DNA of 21,985 nucleotides from Paenibacillus sp. (GTDB taxonomy: Bacteria > Bacillota > Bacilli > Paenibacillales > Paenibacillaceae). The stretch spans positions 1 through 21,985 of the forward strand of contig JAQSXN010000018.1 in the NCBI GenBank assembly GCA_029256665.1, written 5' to 3'. Shown here piece by piece: positions 6,627-15,122 of the stretch (position 1 is the stretch's first letter; each line of letters opens with the position of its first letter). The notes below the pieces were generated by a model, which worked only from the letters and a program-made list of their open reading frames with translations, ran no database searches and was not told the DNA's origin. The position numbers were made by a program, and so were the translations under genes.

Positions 6627-8963
6627 TTAGGAAATTGATTTTTTCATCCGGTATTCCTTCGGCGTGCTGCCGACCTTGCCCTTGAACAACCGGAAGAAGT
6701 AGCTCTGATTGGCGTAGCCGCATTTGTCCATAATTTCGGATATCGTATAATTGTCTCCTTCGAGCAGCTTCTGGGCGTGTCCCAGACGAACCTCGTTAAT
6801 ATACTCCGTGATGGACAATTGGTACGTCTCCTTGAACAGCTTGCCAATGTATGCCGACGAAAGCTTGACGGTGCTCGCGATCGACTGCTGGCTCAGATTA
6901 ACGTCGGAGAATCGTTGTTCGATCAACTCCTTGACGGTTTCAAGCATCATTTCGTTGCGCTCCATATTGGCCGGCCTTTGTCCTTCGCAAATTTGCGTGC
7001 AGACCGACAATAGGGCAACGTACATTTCTTCTAACGTCTCTTTTTCCTGCAGGAGCTGATGCAGGTGCTCCATGTCGACGGCAAAGGAAACGATTCGGTT
7101 ATCGTTGATCTCGCCGGCGATGTTTTTGAGCAAGAAAGCCAGATTGGATACCGCGCGGATCATATCGTCGTAGTTGTATTCGGCAATTAGCGAGAATGCC
7201 CGCTCCAACTCGCCGCCCGCATTGGTCAACTGTCCCTTCTTTAACGCTTCGGCCAGCTTCCGCATCAAGGCGTCCGGCAAATCCATTTGTTTGCTGGACA
7301 AATTCGTCCGAACGTTGTCGGCGGCGATAATCGCTTGATGTCCTTTCACCAGCTTATACTGGCACAGTCGAAGCGCCTGCGCGTAAGCCGATGATAGATA
7401 GGGAAACTGATCGATGGGATCGCTGATGCCGCAGGACAGCGATAATCCGTAATACTTTTCGATCGTCGTTTGAATTTCCCGCAGCTTGGCGGTTATTCCG
7501 TTATAGACGTGATCGGCGTTTCCGGGTTCCTTGGACAAAATAAGCACGAAGTGATCGCCTCGCATTTCCGCCGCTTCGCACGGATAGGATTGCCCCATGA
7601 TCTCGGCCGCGATATTCACGATGGCAAAGTTGTAAAGCAGCTTCGAGGAGCCCGTCGCCTTGCTGTCGTAAGCGGCGAAGTGGTCGAACTTCAGGACGCA
7701 TACGATCAATTCGCCGCGCGTCGCGATTTTTAATTGGTGCTTGCCGATCAAGTGCTGCATGTCGATATGCGAGAACAACAAGCTGTCGGTCAGAAACTTG
7801 CGGACATAATATTTGCTTACGATCTGCTCGGAGCTGATCTCCTTAAGCTTCGTGGACAATTGCTTGAAATTTTCGCTCATGTAGCCCAGCTCGTCGCGCG
7901 CGAAGGGTTCGTTTTTGCGCTCGCCGACGCCTAGATACGGGTTGATTTGTTTGATCATGTTTTCGATGGGATGGTAGAGCTTATAGGAAAGCCAAATCGA
8001 CAGCGCGATCGCCACGAGCAGGAAGATGCCGGCCAAAAGCAGCGAACTGTTGCGCGATTTGGTTACTTCGGCCATAAGCAAGTCGTAATTCTGAATGTAC
8101 AGAATCGTCCACGCGCCCAAGCCGTCATCCATATAGGTCACCATGCTGGTTCTGTCCGCGACCTCTCCGATGACAAAGCCGGATTTAAGATCGCCGGACG
8201 CCTTGTCGGATTGGACGAGCTTCATCAGCTTGCTTTGGTTCTCGGCGCCCGTGTACGTCGCGTTTGCTTCGGATGTCAGCAGCCTGCCGTCTTGCGTCTG
8301 GATATAGACCTCTCCTTGATCGCCGCTGCTCGTGACGTTCATCTTCTTGAGACTGTCGAATACCCAATCGGACTTGATGAACAATATAATGGCAGACTGC
8401 GCCGACGTGAACGGCTTCAAGGAATCGGTCACGATAAATGCAAACGTGTCGATGGAATCGGGATTGTTGCTCAGACTGATCGGAATGAGCCGGTTGGTCG
8501 GCTGCGGACGTTCGCCGATCAACCGGCTGCGGACACGCTCCTTCGTCATGCCTCCGTCGAGCATAAAGTTGACGCTCGTTCCGTACAATTCGTCCTGCGC
8601 TTTGTTGTAGATGACCATGGAATCAAGAAACGACGTGCTCTCCATAATGTTGGCCATCTGGCGATGGCCGCGAATCAAGTCCATCTTGGGCAAATCAAGG
8701 TTGAACATAAGCGGGATCAAAAAATTGTCTCTGTATACAAAAGTAGATAGACGGGTGATCATGTCGTTCATGTATGCCAAGTTGTATTGAATTTGCGATA
8801 ATACTTTTAAGTTGGAGTTTTCTTGCATGCGCTTGACCGATTTCTCCATCATGTACGTGTTCGTGATCGACGAAACGACAAGCACGAGCACCATTGTCGT
8901 CATGATGGACAACATGACGCGCTGCAAATATTTTTTGGACTTATAGAAGCCGAAACCCTTCAT
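6627..8963 (-). CDS. Membrane-bound AraC-family sensor-regulator (YesS/YtdP-like)
   Basis: This one-component regulator of about 778 residues combines an external sensor with a DNA-binding domain. Residues about 17-37 and 306-330 form two membrane segments. Between them lies an extracellular region of about 270 residues that fits a Cache-type ligand sensor. A short linker follows, then a degenerate GGDEF-like domain (about 418-550, with MRGDHFVLIL and LSLSCGISDP but no catalytic GGDEF). The C-terminal ~100 residues are an AraC-type double helix-turn-helix ending SYFFRLFKGKVGSTPKEYR. Such proteins, for example YesS, activate neighbouring sugar-uptake genes. The frame opens at a TTG at 8972; the ATG at 8963 is preferred because of its spacing from a G-rich site. 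The gene starts 55 bases after the beta-helix gene ends, so the two are probably co-transcribed. Confidence 0.93.
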   Translation of the reverse strand: MKGFGFYKSKKYLQRVMLSIMTTMVLVLVVSSITNTYMMEKSVKRMQENSNLKVLSQIQYNLAYMNDMITRLSTFVYRDNFLIPLMFNLDLPKMDLIRGHRQMANIMESTSFLDSMVIYNKAQDELYGTSVNFMLDGGMTKERVRSRLIGERPQPTNRLIPISLSNNPDSIDTFAFIVTDSLKPFTSAQSAIILFIKSDWVFDSLKKMNVTSSGDQGEVYIQTQDGRLLTSEANATYTGAENQSKLMKLVQSDKASGDLKSGFVIGEVADRTSMVTYMDDGLGAWTILYIQNYDLLMAEVTKSRNSSLLLAGIFLLVAIALSIWLSYKLYHPIENMIKQINPYLGVGERKNEPFARDELGYMSENFKQLSTKLKEISSEQIVSKYYVRKFLTDSLLFSHIDMQHLIGKHQLKIATRGELIVCVLKFDHFAAYDSKATGSSKLLYNFAIVNIAAEIMGQSYPCEAAEMRGDHFVLILSKEPGNADHVYNGITAKLREIQTTIEKYYGLSLSCGISDPIDQFPYLSSAYAQALRLCQYKLVKGHQAIIAADNVRTNLSSKQMDLPDALMRKLAEALKKGQLTNAGGELERAFSLIAEYNYDDMIRAVSNLAFLLKNIAGEINDNRIVSFAVDMEHLHQLLQEKETLEEMYVALLSVCTQICEGQRPANMERNEMMLETVKELIEQRFSDVNLSQQSIASTVKLSSAYIGKLFKETYQLSITEYINEVRLGHAQKLLEGDNYTISEIMDKCGYANQSYFFRLFKGKVGSTPKEYRMKKSIS

Positions 8964-9018
8964 TCGATTCAAGCCCCCCGTACACTAAGTTAGTATTGCC
9001 AGCTTGCTGCCGGCGCGA

Positions 9019-11091
9019 TTACTTGGGACCGATCTCCCCGAAAGCGATGTCGTTCCAGCCTAACAGGTAGGCGGGTGATTCCGGCTTCAAGCGGTAATCG
9101 CCAGCTAGCGGGTCCATAAACATGGGGAAGGCAACCACGGTCGACTTGTCATAGCGGCCATCGGCAAGACTACGCCAATCGGCCCATTCGTAGACGTCTC
9201 TGTCCAGTTCATCCGGTCCGGCGGACGGAAGCGGCAGCTCGCCGGCTATTCGGCAAGGCTGGCCTTGCTTCCAGTACAGATTGCGATCGGCGGAAGCGAA
9301 GCGTTGGTCGTCGTAATTAACGAAATAATAAAGGTACCCCGAATTATAAACGATATTGGAAGCGATTTCGATATGTTTATTCGCTTCGCCAACCATTTCC
9401 TGCGAGCCGATCGCGGCGATGGCCATCGGGTTGTCGACGAGCAGATTGTTGCGAATGCGATTGCCGATGCCTTTGGAGAAGATGAGCATCCAGAGCTTGC
9501 CGCTCCCCGTGTTGTACAACCCGCGAATAATATTATGCGTGACGGTAAAGTCGTCCGCCGCGTCGTCCAGGTAGATGCCGAAGCCGAAAGAGAAATGAAT
9601 GCCGCTGTCGTGCAGATCGTTGCCGTGTATGACGTTGCCGCGTCCGACTCCCCAAGCTTCGATCATGCCGCCGTCCTGGCTATCCTCCATGACATGGGAG
9701 ATATCGTTGTAAGCGATCAGGTTGTCGCGGGTATGAAGGAAGTCCCAGTGATTATCCCAGGTAACGGGTATTCCGTATATCGCAGGCGGCATTGCGCCTT
9801 GCCTCAGTCCTTTCATGGATATCCCGTATCTCGGCATGCGCGAGATGCGATTATTGGTGATGACGTTATGGCCGCTCTGGTACATCAGAATGCCGCAGCC
9901 ATGGCCGACGAGCTCGCCTCCATGCTCGATGACGTTGTCCGCGATGCGGTGATGTCCGTTTCGGTCCGCGTCTCGCGGGCCCACGAACGGGCCTTCGCCC
10001 GGCGCGTAGCCGCATAAGCTGATGCCGATATGGCCGAAGCCGCTGATGACGTTGCGTTCCGCGATTAGTCCCTTTACGCTGCGATCAACAAACAATCCGC
10101 AGCTGCCGGACTGCACTAACTTGCATTGCTCTATGGTAATGGAATCGGCATTGGTCAAATAGACAAGTCCGTCGCGTTGCTCCTCCCGCTCCACGTTATC
10201 CTCCATCATCCGGTACTCGGGGAAGAAGTCCGTGCAGGATAGCGTCAATCCGTGGAAGACCAGTCCCGTAACGGGCTGCTCCGGCCGCGATCCGGCAATC
10301 TGAAGGAGCCGCGTCGTCTCGGGAACGATAACGGTCTGACCGCTCGGATCGGCCACGCCGTCGGCCGGCCAATAATAGACGTAGCCTTCGTTGCCGTCGA
10401 TATGGAATTGACCCGGGGCGCGCAGGAACGATAACGAGCCTTGAAGGTAAAATCGCGAGCCTTCGCCGATCGGCCAAGAGGCTGGACTGCGGAATGTCAT
10501 ATATCGATCCTCGGCCTTGTAGGCCGCGACGGCTTTTGTCTCGGAGAACCAATTCCATTCCCCTTCGCCAGGCCATACAAACACAGATAGTCCTTCTTCA
10601 GCCGCCGCGAGCGGAGGCGCTTCGCCTTCCCGGAATCGAATGCCCTGCTGTCTTGTGTCGTCAAGACCCTCGGGCAATGAATCGGTCTCGTAATAGCCTG
10701 CGGCCGGCAATCTCGCTTGCTGGACCCGCTTGCCGTCCGCGTATAGCGTAGAGCATGCGCGGCCTTCGCCGAGCGGAGCTCGCCAAATGTTCCCGTTCGT
10801 CCGAACCCAGCCCGTCAGCGTTCTACCTCCCGTAATGACGACTTCCTCGCCCGGGTATGCGCGGTACGTGACCGGAGATTCGGCCGTGCCGGAATCCCTC
10901 TCGTCGAATCGCAATGGCGTTTGCCGTTCGTAACGGCCGCCTCGGATGTATACGGTAATCGGCTCGCGCGCGCCGGATGCGATGATTTCGCGGACGCGCA
11001 GCACGGCTCTGTCGATCGTACGATAGGGCTCCCTCTCGGAACCGGGGTTATTGTCGTCGCCGCCGGTCGCCACGTAATAGCTCTGATCCAT
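9019..11091 (-). CDS. Right-handed parallel beta-helix protein, probable glycosidase or lyase (GH141/GH120-like fold)
   Basis: This protein of about 690 residues has the opening YYVATGGDDNNPGSEREPYR and then IRGGRYERQTPLRFDERDSG and YRAYPGEEVVITGGR, which are typical of beta-helix carbohydrate-active proteins related to GH141. Its C-terminal two-thirds is a run of beta-helix rungs (many N-x-I and GI turns), with conserved-looking acidic patches GGMIEAWG near residue 475 and GIYLDDAADD near residue 505, which are candidate active-site parts. There is no signal peptide, so it should act in the cytoplasm on imported material. The frame extends to a TTG at 11124, but the promoter at 11130-11158 would start RNA at about that point, so the ATG at 11091 is chosen. 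Exact family and substrate are not certain; GH120 and polysaccharide lyases share the fold. Confidence 0.85.
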   Translation of the reverse strand: MDQSYYVATGGDDNNPGSEREPYRTIDRAVLRVREIIASGAREPITVYIRGGRYERQTPLRFDERDSGTAESPVTYRAYPGEEVVITGGRTLTGWVRTNGNIWRAPLGEGRACSTLYADGKRVQQARLPAAGYYETDSLPEGLDDTRQQGIRFREGEAPPLAAAEEGLSVFVWPGEGEWNWFSETKAVAAYKAEDRYMTFRSPASWPIGEGSRFYLQGSLSFLRAPGQFHIDGNEGYVYYWPADGVADPSGQTVIVPETTRLLQIAGSRPEQPVTGLVFHGLTLSCTDFFPEYRMMEDNVEREEQRDGLVYLTNADSITIEQCKLVQSGSCGLFVDRSVKGLIAERNVISGFGHIGISLCGYAPGEGPFVGPRDADRNGHHRIADNVIEHGGELVGHGCGILMYQSGHNVITNNRISRMPRYGISMKGLRQGAMPPAIYGIPVTWDNHWDFLHTRDNLIAYNDISHVMEDSQDGGMIEAWGVGRGNVIHGNDLHDSGIHFSFGFGIYLDDAADDFTVTHNIIRGLYNTGSGKLWMLIFSKGIGNRIRNNLLVDNPMAIAAIGSQEMVGEANKHIEIASNIVYNSGYLYYFVNYDDQRFASADRNLYWKQGQPCRIAGELPLPSAGPDELDRDVYEWADWRSLADGRYDKSTVVAFPMFMDPLAGDYRLKPESPAYLLGWNDIAFGEIGPK

Positions 11092-11129
11092 CCTTTTATC
11101 AATCCCCTCGATCTGTCTCTTCAACTATA

Positions 11130-11158
11130 GTTATAAATGCCCGCGGGAAGGGCTGCAA
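11130..11158 (-). promoter_or_regulatory. Promoter of the beta-helix / AraC-sensor operon
   Basis: On the minus strand TTGCAG (11158-11153) and TATAAC (11135-11130) are separated by exactly 17 bases. RNA would start near 11123, giving a leader of about 30 bases before the ATG at 11091. No equally good promoter was seen for the divergent gene at 11309. Confidence 0.65.
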
Positions 11159-11308
11159 GAGCATTCCAATAATGTACACTGAATCGTGTTTTTCACAGTA
11201 GACCCCGTTTGAGGCGTCATGATAACGTTACGATCAGCGGGTTGCGACCTATATTTACTCATGCTTTGAACGATAGAACGTGCGGAAGGGCGAATGGAGG
11301 AGATGGGG

Positions 11309-13582
11309 ATGAATCAAACGGAACAACCATGGAGGAAGTTGGAGCGCGCTGGCATGCACATGGTGCTTGGCGTCAATCAATATGAGGGGGCTCTGCCGAG
11401 AAGCAACGCGACGGTGAGCTGGTCCCGCGATCGCGGAAGCGCGGTGTTGCCCGGAGGCGAAGCTTGGGATGTTGCCGTGCAGAGCGCGGGAGCAGCCGAA
11501 GAACGCGAGGGGTTAGAGCTCGCTATCACGTTTCGTTCGCTAGGAGCATGCGATCACGCTGCAGTGACGTGGGGCTTTCGAACGGAGCAATGGTCCGAGA
11601 GGCATTACGTATTGGTGCCCGGAGCCGTCTACGGAGGCAATCGTTTCCCCGTCAGGCCCCTGCCGTACGCGCCTTGTTGGACCCGGCTGCCGCAAGAGGA
11701 CAGGGGGCCGGAAGCAGGCCCGATGATAACTGATGTGCCGCGCCTGTCCTTTGAGCCAGATGAACCTTCGAGCTTTCATCTGCTGACCGGCGATGCCAGC
11801 GTCCCGGCGATGGGGTTCTATGATCCCGAGAGGAGCATGGGCTGGCTCCTTATGACGGATCAAGGCACTTCGTACGGCGATACATCCATGCATGTGGAGG
11901 AGAGCGCGGATCGGCGCGGAGCGCGGCTATCGTTCCAGGCGCCGGGTGTCCGGCCGGAGACCAAATACGAGATGACGACGACCCGCGTGCCGAGTCCGGA
12001 CCGGGGCGCCAGGTTCGAAGCGGGAGAGAGCGTTACCGTTCGTTGCCGACTCTTTCAATTCGCATGCGAAAGTATTGCAGCAATGTTCGAGCGGTTGTCC
12101 GACATTCGCAAGATAGGTCTGAACGTCGAAGAGCCGTCCGTTTCCATGCCTTTCTCGGCGGTTTGGGCTATTCAGGAGGACAAATACAATCGTCTGAATT
12201 GGAATGAGCAGCATGGCTATTACGCGGTCGGCACCGTCGACATGAAGCATCAAGACTGGCAAGTCGGCTGGGTGGGAGGCGGCATGTCAAGCTACGCGCT
12301 GTTAGCCGAGGGCTCGGCATTATCCGAAGAGAGGGCGCTGGCGACATTGTCTTTTATGTTCGGCAGCCAGACGGAGTCCGGTTTTTTCAACGGCGTGTTC
12401 TACAACGGGCAATGGTATGGCGATGAGTTCAACGATGCTACGGACCGCGATCATCCCGAAAGATGGCATATCGTACGCAAGAGCGCGGACGCGTTATATT
12501 TTGCGATGAAACATCTCGTCCTGCTTGCGCAAGCGCGGCCCGGTGTTGAAATTCCGGAACAATGGCTGACGGCGACCAAGCGATTAGCGGATGCCTTTGT
12601 TAAGCTGTGGCGTCAATATGAAGACTTTGGGCAATGGGTGCATACGGGCACGGGTAAGCTGCTTGTCGGAGGTTCGGCCGCCGGAGCGATCGTGCCGGCG
12701 GGGCTTGCGCTTTGCGCCGAATATTTCCGTGAACCGGAGTACGCGGCGATTGCGCTTGCGTCTGCGGAGCGCTATTACGATCGTTTTACGGCAAAAGGGG
12801 TGACGACGGGCGGACCCGGCGAAATTCTGCAATGTCCGGACAGCGAATCCGCATTCGCTTTGCTGGAGTCGTATATCGTCTTGCATGAGACGACAGGAGA
12901 CCGTCAATGGGCGAAACGCGCGGAAGAAGCGGCCGACCAAGCCATGTCGTGGTGCGTGTCGTACGACTTCCGTTTCCCGCGATCTTCAACGTTTGGCAAG
13001 CTGGGCATCCGTACGTTAGGCTCCGTCATCGCCAACGCGCAGAATAAACACAGCGCGCCGGGAATTTGCACGTTGTCGGGAGATTCGTTATTAAAGCTAT
13101 ACAGGTCAACGGGCAAAATCAAATATTTGGAGCTGCTGCGCGACATCGCGGCTCATCTCCCGCAATACTTGTCCACGGAGGAACGCCCCATCCGCGGCTG
13201 GGATGGCATTGACTTGCTGCCGGGTTACATGAGCGAGAGGGTGAATATGAGCGATTGGGAAGGGGCGGATTACGTAGGAGAAGTTCTGCCGCTGTCCTGT
13301 TGGTGCGAGGTGTCGTTGATGCTTAGTTACGCGGAGCTTCCCGGCGTGTACGTCGATAAGTCGAATGGGATTATGGTCGTGCTCGACGGCGTCGATTGCG
13401 AGTGGGAGAATGAGGGAGCTGAAAGAAGACTAAGCCTATCCAATCCTCATGCAAATACGATTACAGTGAAGCTGCTCGCGGAGGATGACGCGGATCGACT
13501 GATCCCTCTTGGCGTATGCCCGTCCGCGAAATGGCGCAGATTGGAACTCGCTCCGGGCGAATCCGTTCGGATTTCCGTTTAA
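11309..13582 (+). CDS. Large cytosolic protein, probable glycoside hydrolase with (alpha/alpha) barrel, family not recognised
   Basis: I do not recognise the family of this 757-residue protein. It has no signal peptide. The first ~260 residues look beta-rich. Residues about 270-690 are rich in helices and aromatic/acidic patches (GFFNGVFYNGQWYGDEFNDA, GQWVHTGTGKLLVGGSAAGA, GGPGEILQCPDSESAFALLE, MSDWEGADYVGEVLPLSCWC), the pattern of six-hairpin (alpha/alpha)6 glycosidases. A short beta-rich tail ends the protein. GGAGG lies eight bases before the ATG at 11309; in-frame ATGs at 11294 and 11303 have worse spacing. It is divergent from the beta-helix gene with a shared 217-base control region, so it probably acts on the same imported oligosaccharide. 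Function beyond that is inference; catalytic residues cannot be named. Confidence 0.85.
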   Translation: MNQTEQPWRKLERAGMHMVLGVNQYEGALPRSNATVSWSRDRGSAVLPGGEAWDVAVQSAGAAEEREGLELAITFRSLGACDHAAVTWGFRTEQWSERHYVLVPGAVYGGNRFPVRPLPYAPCWTRLPQEDRGPEAGPMITDVPRLSFEPDEPSSFHLLTGDASVPAMGFYDPERSMGWLLMTDQGTSYGDTSMHVEESADRRGARLSFQAPGVRPETKYEMTTTRVPSPDRGARFEAGESVTVRCRLFQFACESIAAMFERLSDIRKIGLNVEEPSVSMPFSAVWAIQEDKYNRLNWNEQHGYYAVGTVDMKHQDWQVGWVGGGMSSYALLAEGSALSEERALATLSFMFGSQTESGFFNGVFYNGQWYGDEFNDATDRDHPERWHIVRKSADALYFAMKHLVLLAQARPGVEIPEQWLTATKRLADAFVKLWRQYEDFGQWVHTGTGKLLVGGSAAGAIVPAGLALCAEYFREPEYAAIALASAERYYDRFTAKGVTTGGPGEILQCPDSESAFALLESYIVLHETTGDRQWAKRAEEAADQAMSWCVSYDFRFPRSSTFGKLGIRTLGSVIANAQNKHSAPGICTLSGDSLLKLYRSTGKIKYLELLRDIAAHLPQYLSTEERPIRGWDGIDLLPGYMSERVNMSDWEGADYVGEVLPLSCWCEVSLMLSYAELPGVYVDKSNGIMVVLDGVDCEWENEGAERRLSLSNPHANTITVKLLAEDDADRLIPLGVCPSAKWRRLELAPGESVRISV

Positions 13583-13641
13583 CAAAGCCCGCAAACATGG
13601 GTATTCGACGCAACTTCTCTCCGTTCGACAAATGATGTCCG

Positions 13642-13670
13642 TTTACGAATGGGTTGCTCGTTAGTATAAT
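13642..13670 (+). promoter_or_regulatory. Candidate promoter of the small ORF
   Basis: A consensus TATAAT at 13665-13670 is preceded by TTTACG at 13642-13647 with a 17-base gap. RNA would start near 13677, about 35 bases before the small ORF at 13712. The -35 matches consensus at four of six positions. Confidence 0.6.
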
Positions 13671-13711
13671 GAACCCGTTCAGTAAAAATCGGACGGAAAG
13701 AGGCGAATCGA

Positions 13712-13879
13712 ATGAGAGAAGCGGGGAAGCATGCCGTCGTTCTCGACGTATGCGATATTCTGAATAGGCTGGGTCTTAGCAGGGAGTCCATTACGCATCT
13801 GCTGGAAGCTGATGCGAATCTCGTCAAGTCCCAAGCCGATCCACATGCGTTGCTCGTTCGGAGCGAATATACGCAATAA
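13712..13879 (+). CDS. Hypothetical small protein (55 residues)
   Basis: This short frame encodes a soluble, probably helical protein with no membrane segment or cysteine motif; residues 8-37 (VVLDVCDILNRLGLSRESIT and the following LLEADANLV) look like two or three amphipathic helices. I do not recognise it. Support comes from context: a good promoter (13642-13670), an AAAGAGG ribosome site eight bases before the ATG, and a protein-like composition. Against it, the last 56 bases overlap the 3' end of the XRE regulator gene on the other strand, and the frame is short enough to be chance. If real, the two genes are convergent and their transcripts overlap. Confidence 0.5.
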   Translation: MREAGKHAVVLDVCDILNRLGLSRESITHLLEADANLVKSQADPHALLVRSEYTQ

Positions 13880-14216
13880 ATCGTTTCGTTTCCTCGTCCG
13901 TCAGCTTGCGTCCGTCGATCGTCAGCTCGTAGCGGCTGGAGACGCTGTCGTCGGCAAGCTCGACGCGATTCAAAAACTCCGATATATGATTAGAAGGGTC
14001 GGATGCGGGCCTCTCCTGCTTCCGGTCCATCAGATCGTCAAAGGAAACCCGGAACAGATTGGCCATCTTCGTCAAGATTTCGTAGTCAGGCTCTCTGCGA
14101 TCCGTTTCGTAATGAGACAATGAAGCTCTCGTAATCCCTAGCATGCCGGCCAGAGACTCCTGATTCATCCCCCTCTTTTTGCGTAACTCTGCGATTCTCT
14201 TCCCGTACCTTGCCAT
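13824..14216 (-). CDS. XRE-family transcriptional regulator
   Basis: This 130-residue protein has a Cro/C1-type helix-turn-helix at residues 7-62 (NQESLAGMLGITRASLSHYE is the DNA-reading part), followed by a ~65-residue C-terminal region of unknown role that could mediate dimerisation or signal input. The architecture resembles short stand-alone regulators such as SinR/ImmR relatives, but no prophage or ICE genes are nearby. Start ATG at 14216; AGGAGG lies 13 bases upstream and a weaker GAGAGG four bases upstream. An extended -10 sequence at 14266-14274 probably drives it. The target is unknown; the small convergent ORF at 13712 and its own promoter are the nearest candidates. Confidence 0.9.
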   Translation of the reverse strand: MARYGKRIAELRKKRGMNQESLAGMLGITRASLSHYETDRREPDYEILTKMANLFRVSFDDLMDRKQERPASDPSNHISEFLNRVELADDSVSSRYELTIDGRKLTDEETKRFIAYIRSERATHVDRLGT

Positions 14217-14265
14217 ATCCCTCTCTGTTCCTCCTTAGTGCGTAAGGCCTATGTCGTTGCCATCC

Positions 14266-14274
14266 ATTATATCA
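14266..14274 (-). promoter_or_regulatory. Extended -10 promoter of the XRE regulator gene
   Basis: The minus strand reads TGATATAAT, a consensus -10 with the TG extension, about 50 bases before the start at 14216. No good -35 is visible, as is common for extended -10 promoters. Just upstream are two copies of TACCTT one base apart, which could be an operator. Confidence 0.6.
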
Positions 14275-14308
14275 GAAAATAAGGTAAAAGGTATGTTGTA
14301 TTTGCTAT

Positions 14309-14941
14309 TTATGGTTCTTTCATTAAGCCGGTAGCCAGACATAGGCGGTAGAAGAAGTGGGCTCCCTTGATCTGATTCCTTAATTTGCGATCCAACTGTT
14401 CGCTTGCTTCCCGCGCGATGCGCCGCGCATTGTCGATCTGATGATGGTTCAGCTCCCGCATGACGAGGCGAATGACGTCAAGCGGATGGTGGACGAGTCT
14501 CATCGTGCGGATGATCGAGATTTGCCTGACATGCATGCCCGTCATATATCGATAGCCGTTATCGTTGTTGCGAGGCAGTTCCAGAAGCCCTTCCTTCTCC
14601 CAGTGGCGAATGGCGGAAGCGGGCACGCCGGTGAGCTTGGATGCTTCGCTGATGGTCATCGCGGTATTTCCTCCTTTGCGGCTAGCTTCTTCAAGCGCAT
14701 GATCCTGAAGCAGCTCGATCGTCCGCTCCGCGATCCGCTTGTCCTGGTGCAACTCGGCTTGCCGTTCGTTCATGAGCCACATGGCTTCGTCCATTCGTTT
14801 CTGAATCATGAGCTTCATCGCATGTTTTACGGTATCCAGCTCATACCCCGAATACATAGCCCGAATGCAGGCAAAATAAGCAAAGTGCTCGTCCGTATAG
14901 ATCCGATAACCGTTCGCCGCCCGCTCCCAAACCTTGGCCAT
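14309..14941 (-). CDS. MerR-family regulator with an incomplete extra MerR unit at its N-terminus
   Basis: This 210-residue protein contains a complete MerR DNA-binding domain at residues about 95-163: TISEASKLTGVPASAIRHWE, EKEGLLELPRNNDNGYRYM, then the wing and helix pair. Residues 1-46 (VWERAANGYRIYTDEHFAYF and on) resemble the second half of another MerR domain, but the recognition helices that should precede it are absent, and no upstream reading frame supplies them. A coiled region (about 47-90) joins the two. The C-terminal ~45 residues are helical and too short for a large effector domain. Start ATG at 14941 is fixed by GAGAGGAG six bases upstream; the TTG at 14959 lies inside that site. 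It is divergent from the UvrA-like gene, which it probably regulates. Confidence 0.87.
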   Translation of the reverse strand: MAKVWERAANGYRIYTDEHFAYFACIRAMYSGYELDTVKHAMKLMIQKRMDEAMWLMNERQAELHQDKRIAERTIELLQDHALEEASRKGGNTAMTISEASKLTGVPASAIRHWEKEGLLELPRNNDNGYRYMTGMHVRQISIIRTMRLVHHPLDVIRLVMRELNHHQIDNARRIAREASEQLDRKLRNQIKGAHFFYRLCLATGLMKEP

Positions 14942-15122
14942 ATGAAGCTCCTCTCCCAATCGAGATCGTAAAAAAACCCTCTAATTGAACCTTAAAGTAC
15001 CATGGCGGTTTTTGAGATCCATAATCCAGGCATATGAACTAGTATAAATAAAAACTTTAGGACTTGCATCAATGTTGTAAGATAGTTGGGTGATGAAATA
15101 AATGGCCATTGGAGGAACGAGA

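Noticed and set aside
9000..9018. Terminator between the beta-helix and AraC-sensor genes
   Set aside because: Only a 6-bp stem with a G-T pair and no T run; read-through into the regulator gene is more likely.
11216..11240. LacI-like operator (TGATAACGTTACGATCA) in the divergent control region
   Set aside because: It contains the palindrome TAACGTTA but the outer arms do not match well, and no LacI-type regulator is present; the local regulator is of AraC type.
14985..15048. Complete MerR-type promoter (19-base spacer) for the UvrA-like gene
   Set aside because: TTGAAC at 14985 has no good -10 at 19-20 bases, and the TATAAA at 15043 has no -35 at a usable distance, so only a half-site can be supported.
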